From NCBI RefSeq assembly GCF_002234535.1, contig NZ_CP022521.1, positions 248,001 through 312,000 of the forward strand: a stretch of 64,000 nucleotides of DNA, read 5' to 3'. This DNA comes from Actinoalloteichus hoggarensis. Lineage in GTDB: Bacteria; Actinomycetota; Actinomycetes; Mycobacteriales; Pseudonocardiaceae. Positions 61,620-64,000 of the stretch are shown piece by piece. Both the position numbers and the translations under genes were made by a program. The notes under the pieces were generated by a model. That model was not told the origin of the DNA, did no database searches, and was given only the letters and a program-made list of their open reading frames with translations. The first letter of the stretch is position 1. Each line of letters begins with the position of its first letter.

Positions 61620-62852
61620 GTGGCGACCGAGGACGGGACCGGCAGCGCCCCGGACTCCGGGGTGTGGGCTGAGCTGATCGCCCAGCCCGAGGTGGCGATC
61701 GAACTGGCCGCGGCGGCGCGGGCCGCCGCTGATCAGGTGGCGGGACGCGAGTCGCAGCCCGGGGCCATGACACATGCCTGGCTGTTCAGCGGCCCGCCCG
61801 GCGCGGGATGCGCGACGGTGGCGCGGGCCTTCGCCGCGGCGCTCCAGTGCGTCGGCGCGGGCGACCCGCCCGGCTGCGGCGAGTGCACGGGCTGCCGGAC
61901 CGTCCTGGCGGGTACCCACGCCGACCTGCGGCTGGTGGTTCCCGAGGGTCTGTCGATCTCGGTCGCGGAGATGCGCGGTCTCGTCCAGACCGCGGCCAGA
62001 CGGCCCACCAGCGGGCGCTGGCAGGTCGTGGTGGTGGCCGACGCGGACCGTCTCACCGAGGGCGCCGCGAACGCCCTGCTCAAGGCCGTGGAGGAGCCTG
62101 CGGCGCGCACGGTCTTCCTGCTGTGCGCACCGTCGGACCACCCTGAGGACGTGTCGGTGACGATTCGTTCCCGATGTCGGCCGGTGCGCCTGCGGACTCC
62201 GTCGCAGGCCGCGGTGGAGAAGCTGCTTCGCCATCACGACGGCGTCGACGACCAGACCGCCGCCTGGGCGGCCTCGGTGTCCGGCGGCCACGTCGACCGC
62301 GCTCGGCGGCTGGCCGCCGACGCCGATGCCCGAGCCCGCCGCGAGGCGGTGCTGGCGATTCCGCTGGGACTCCGACAGCCCTCGGACGTGTTTCGCTGCG
62401 CCGACGACCTGGTGAAGGCGGCGGAGTCCGAGGCGGGCGCCGTCAACGAGACCCGCAACGAGACGGAGAAGGACGAACTGCGCACCGCGATGGGCGGCGG
62501 CGGGACCGGCAAGGGGACCGCGGCGGCCGGTCGTGGGGCCAACGCCGCGATCCGCGAGCTGGAGAAGCGCCAGAAGTCGCGGGCGACCCGCATGCAGCGG
62601 GACTCGCTCGATCAGGCGCTCATCGACCTCGCCGCGTTCTACCGAGATGTGCTGGTGTCCGGCAGCGGCGCTCAAGCGGTCCTCAACCACCCCGATCGGG
62701 CGGCCGACATCCGCCAGGCCGCCGCGTCGTGGACACCGGAGTCGACCCTGCGCAGGCTCGAGGCGGTGCTCGAATGCCGGACGGCGCTGACTCGCAACGT
62801 GAAGCCGAGGATCGCGGTCGAGGCGATGGTCACCACCCTGCGTCTGGGATGA
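61620..62852 (+). CDS. holB: DNA polymerase III delta-prime subunit
   Basis: A 410-residue AAA+ clamp-loader subunit. GPPGAGCATVARAFAAALQC corresponds to the P-loop, but the lysine is replaced (GAGCAT); delta-prime subunits need not bind ATP. A zinc module follows in CVGAGDPPGCGECTGC, then VVVADADRLTEGAANALLKA VEEP (Walker B region) and SVTIRSRCRPVRL with the SRC arginine finger. A polar linker of about 60 residues (270-330) precedes the collar domain. GTG 61620 has GGAGG eight bases upstream; GTG 61611 overlaps that site and is less likely. Corresponds to Rv3644c. Confidence 0.94.
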   Translation: MATEDGTGSAPDSGVWAELIAQPEVAIELAAAARAAADQVAGRESQPGAMTHAWLFSGPPGAGCATVARAFAAALQCVGAGDPPGCGECTGCRTVLAGTHADLRLVVPEGLSISVAEMRGLVQTAARRPTSGRWQVVVVADADRLTEGAANALLKAVEEPAARTVFLLCAPSDHPEDVSVTIRSRCRPVRLRTPSQAAVEKLLRHHDGVDDQTAAWAASVSGGHVDRARRLAADADARARREAVLAIPLGLRQPSDVFRCADDLVKAAESEAGAVNETRNETEKDELRTAMGGGGTGKGTAAAGRGANAAIRELEKRQKSRATRMQRDSLDQALIDLAAFYRDVLVSGSGAQAVLNHPDRAADIRQAAASWTPESTLRRLEAVLECRTALTRNVKPRIAVEAMVTTLRLG

Positions 62853-62872
62853 CTGTCGACCCGCGCCCCCGG

Positions 62873-62902
62873 TTCACCCGGCTCGTTCCAGGCCGCTACA
62901 CT
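62873..62902 (+). promoter_or_regulatory. Probable tRNA-Thr promoter
   Basis: TTCACC (62873-62878), 18-base spacer, TACACT (62897-62902), placing transcription about five bases before the mature tRNA. Confidence 0.5.
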
Positions 62903-62913
62903 ATGGGTGCTTC

Positions 62914-62990
62914 GCCGCCTTAGCTCAGTCGGCCAGAGCGACGCACTCGTAATGCGTAGGTCAAGGGTTCGATTCCCTTAGGCGGCTCCA
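62914..62990 (+). tRNA. trnT: tRNA-Thr (anticodon CGT)
   Basis: A complete cloverleaf: acceptor stem GCCGCCT (62914-62920) pairs with AGGCGGC (62980-62986), a D-arm begins TAGCTCAG, the anticodon stem is ACGCA/TGCGT enclosing the loop CTCGTAA with anticodon CGT, and the T-arm contains AGGGTTCGATTCCCT. The 3' CCA (62988-62990) is encoded. It reads ACG threonine codons. Its 3' half is a likely integration site for the element carrying the integrase next door. Confidence 0.96.
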
Positions 62991-62998
62991 GCAGTGAC

Positions 62999-63029
62999 CA
63001 GGCCCTTCCCGGTTTCCGGGAAGGGCCTG
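62999..63029 (+). terminator. Strong terminator after tRNA-Thr
   Basis: CAGGCCCTTCCCGG (62999-63012) and CCGGGAAGGGCCTG (63016-63029) form a perfect 14-bp stem with a three-base loop, starting eight bases after the tRNA. It may also end the convergent integrase transcript. Confidence 0.85.
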
Positions 63030-63068
63030 TGTCGTTCAGGGTTGCAGTCGGGGTTGCATTTGCGTCTG

Positions 63069-64000
63069 CTACTCGCTCCAGAGGGCGGAGCCCATCAGCT
63101 CGGCCGCGTCGCGGGTCATCTGGCTGCTCACGTGCGTGTAGCCCTCAGTAGTGCGTACATCGGAGTGCCCGAGGATCGCCTGAATCGTGCGCACGTGCAC
63201 CCCCTGTTCGGCCAGCAGCGTTCCCGCCGTGTGCCGGGCGTCGTGCGGCCGGACGTAGCGGACCTTTGCCGTACGCAGCAGCTGGCCCCACTCCTGCCAG
63301 TCCTTCCGATGGTCGATCGGCCTGCCGTTGGGCTGGGCGAAAACGAGATCCCAGTCCTGCCACGTCGACCCGGCGGCCTGCCGTTCCGTCTCCTGTCGGA
63401 TGCGTTGCTGCCGTAACAGCGCGATCAGCGGCCCCGGCAGTGTGATCGTCCGCCGTCCCGTGCCCTTCGGCTTGCGGAACACGACCCCACCGCCATGCCG
63501 ATCAGGACAGTGCCGAGCATGACTCACACAGCCGGGTGGGCACGGCCGAGGACATGTGCTCTTGTGTAGATCACATTTCCGCTTGCACGGCTTCTTATGG
63601 AAGGCCGACCCGCAGGCGTGCGCGTCCGTACAGCCGTGCCGCCAGGTGTTGCGCTGTGCCTGCCACCAGATCCGCACGTCGCCGGTCTCCAGATCGACGT
63701 ACTGCCATCGCAGCCCCAACACCTCACCCTGCCGCAGGCCGCACGCCAGCCCGACAGACCATCGTGCGCCGTTCCGCCTGCCCGCACAGGCCGCAAGAAC
63801 CTTTCGCGATTCGCCACGGCTCAGATGTTGTTGTTCCACTCGGTCAGCGGTCGGCGGGTCGATCAACTCGGCGACGTTCCGCGAAACCTTCCCGCGTCGG
63901 ACGGCGATCTTCAATGCCCGAGAGAGGATGCGATGGACCTTGAGCACGTGGGAGGGTGCCAACTTCGCCCGGAACATGCTCCCGTACATCGCGTCCAGGT
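63069..64000 (-). CDS. Tyrosine recombinase/integrase with cysteine-rich insertion, N-terminus outside window
   Basis: About 310 C-terminal residues are visible; the frame stays open to the right edge. The catalytic residues are present: Arg in LACGLRQGEVLGLRWQYVD, H-x-x-R in RPHDARHTAGTLL, His in ILGHSDVRTTEGYTHV and the Tyr in GYTHV. Between the first two lies an insertion with about ten cysteines and several histidines (GCTDAHACGSAFHKKPCKRK; CPRPCPPGCVSHARHC), probably a zinc-binding finger. Its stop lies 79 bases from tRNA-Thr, and the orientation toward the tRNA is that of integrating elements. Codon use is less biased than the backbone. Confidence 0.93.
   Translation of the reverse strand, partial: LDAMYGSMFRAKLAPSHVLKVHRILSRALKIAVRRGKVSRNVAELIDPPTADRVEQQHLSRGESRKVLAACAGRRNGARWSVGLACGLRQGEVLGLRWQYVDLETGDVRIWWQAQRNTWRHGCTDAHACGSAFHKKPCKRKCDLHKSTCPRPCPPGCVSHARHCPDRHGGGVVFRKPKGTGRRTITLPGPLIALLRQQRIRQETERQAAGSTWQDWDLVFAQPNGRPIDHRKDWQEWGQLLRTAKVRYVRPHDARHTAGTLLAEQGVHVRTIQAILGHSDVRTTEGYTHVSSQMTRDAAELMGSALWSE

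Noticed and set aside
61798..61840. Loss of the HolB P-loop lysine as evidence of a pseudogene
   Set aside because: Delta-prime subunits commonly lack a working ATP site; the zinc module, SRC motif and collar domain are intact.

Overview
The window looks like the chromosome of a high-GC actinomycete, most likely of the order Pseudonocardiales. Third codon positions are strongly G/C, GTG starts are common, and a WhiB protein, Crp, MarP, an EspG/PPE-type cassette and a Tad pilus cluster are present. From memory of the Mycobacterium tuberculosis map, much of the gene order follows Rv3683 to Rv3644c: metallophosphoesterase, ponA2, whiB4, two ArsA-type ATPases, RidA, MBL hydrolase, crp, nth, TlpA-like protein, Nudix, marP, ephE, holin-like protein, acs, HAD phosphatase, 6C RNA, ssd, tad genes, helicase, topA, holB. 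This is an old vertically inherited backbone with lineage-specific insertions.

Layout. 1-5.7 kb: cell-envelope genes (metallophosphoesterase, YqeY, EI24, PonA2) and WhiB4. 5.7-9.0 kb: paired ArsA-like ATPases, a small membrane protein, a DUF4177-like protein and RidA. 9.0-11.5 kb: two tandem paralogues of an unrecognised family, the second with a long acidic tail. 11.6-18.9 kb: Gfo/Idh oxidoreductase, Nudix, MBL hydrolase, a DnaN paralogue, an MFS transporter with an operator-like palindrome, and crp with a long terminator hairpin. 19.0-22.5 kb: the overlapping operon nth, tlpA-like, nudix, marP. 22.5-29.2 kb: EphE-like hydrolase lacking the usual nucleophile, holin-like protein, TSUP transporter, degenerate Fic-like protein, acs and arfB.

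29.3-40.9 kb is the most interesting stretch. Genes for cell-wall N-acetylmuramic acid recovery lie in two minus-strand blocks: RpiR regulator, MurQ and a nitrilase on one side, and NagZ, NamZ (DUF1343) and an AmiE-like serine hydrolase on the other. Between them sits a plus-strand type VII secretion cassette (EspC/PE-like helical protein, DUF3558-type lipoprotein, glycine-rich PPE-like protein, EspG-like chaperone) whose first two genes look lower in G+C. Secreted NamZ and NagZ would release MurNAc and GlcNAc, and MurQ would process MurNAc-6-phosphate in the cytoplasm. No MurNAc transporter or kinase gene is visible here.

41-48.7 kb: HAD phosphatase, a 6C small RNA, and the Ssd/Tad secretion cluster ending in small pseudopilin-like membrane proteins. 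49-62.9 kb: primase-polymerase-like protein, MrfA-like helicase, K+-independent proton pyrophosphatase, topA, an MFS transporter fused to a thymidylate-kinase domain that has lost its P-loop, and the clamp-loader subunit HolB. 62.9-64 kb: tRNA-Thr(CGT), a terminator and a tyrosine integrase running off the window, which marks one edge of an integrated element.

Many start codons lie 6-8 bases after a TAnnnT -10 element with no Shine-Dalgarno sequence. Leaderless mRNAs are therefore probably common here, and I used this to choose starts. All family assignments come from reading motifs and gene order, without any database search.
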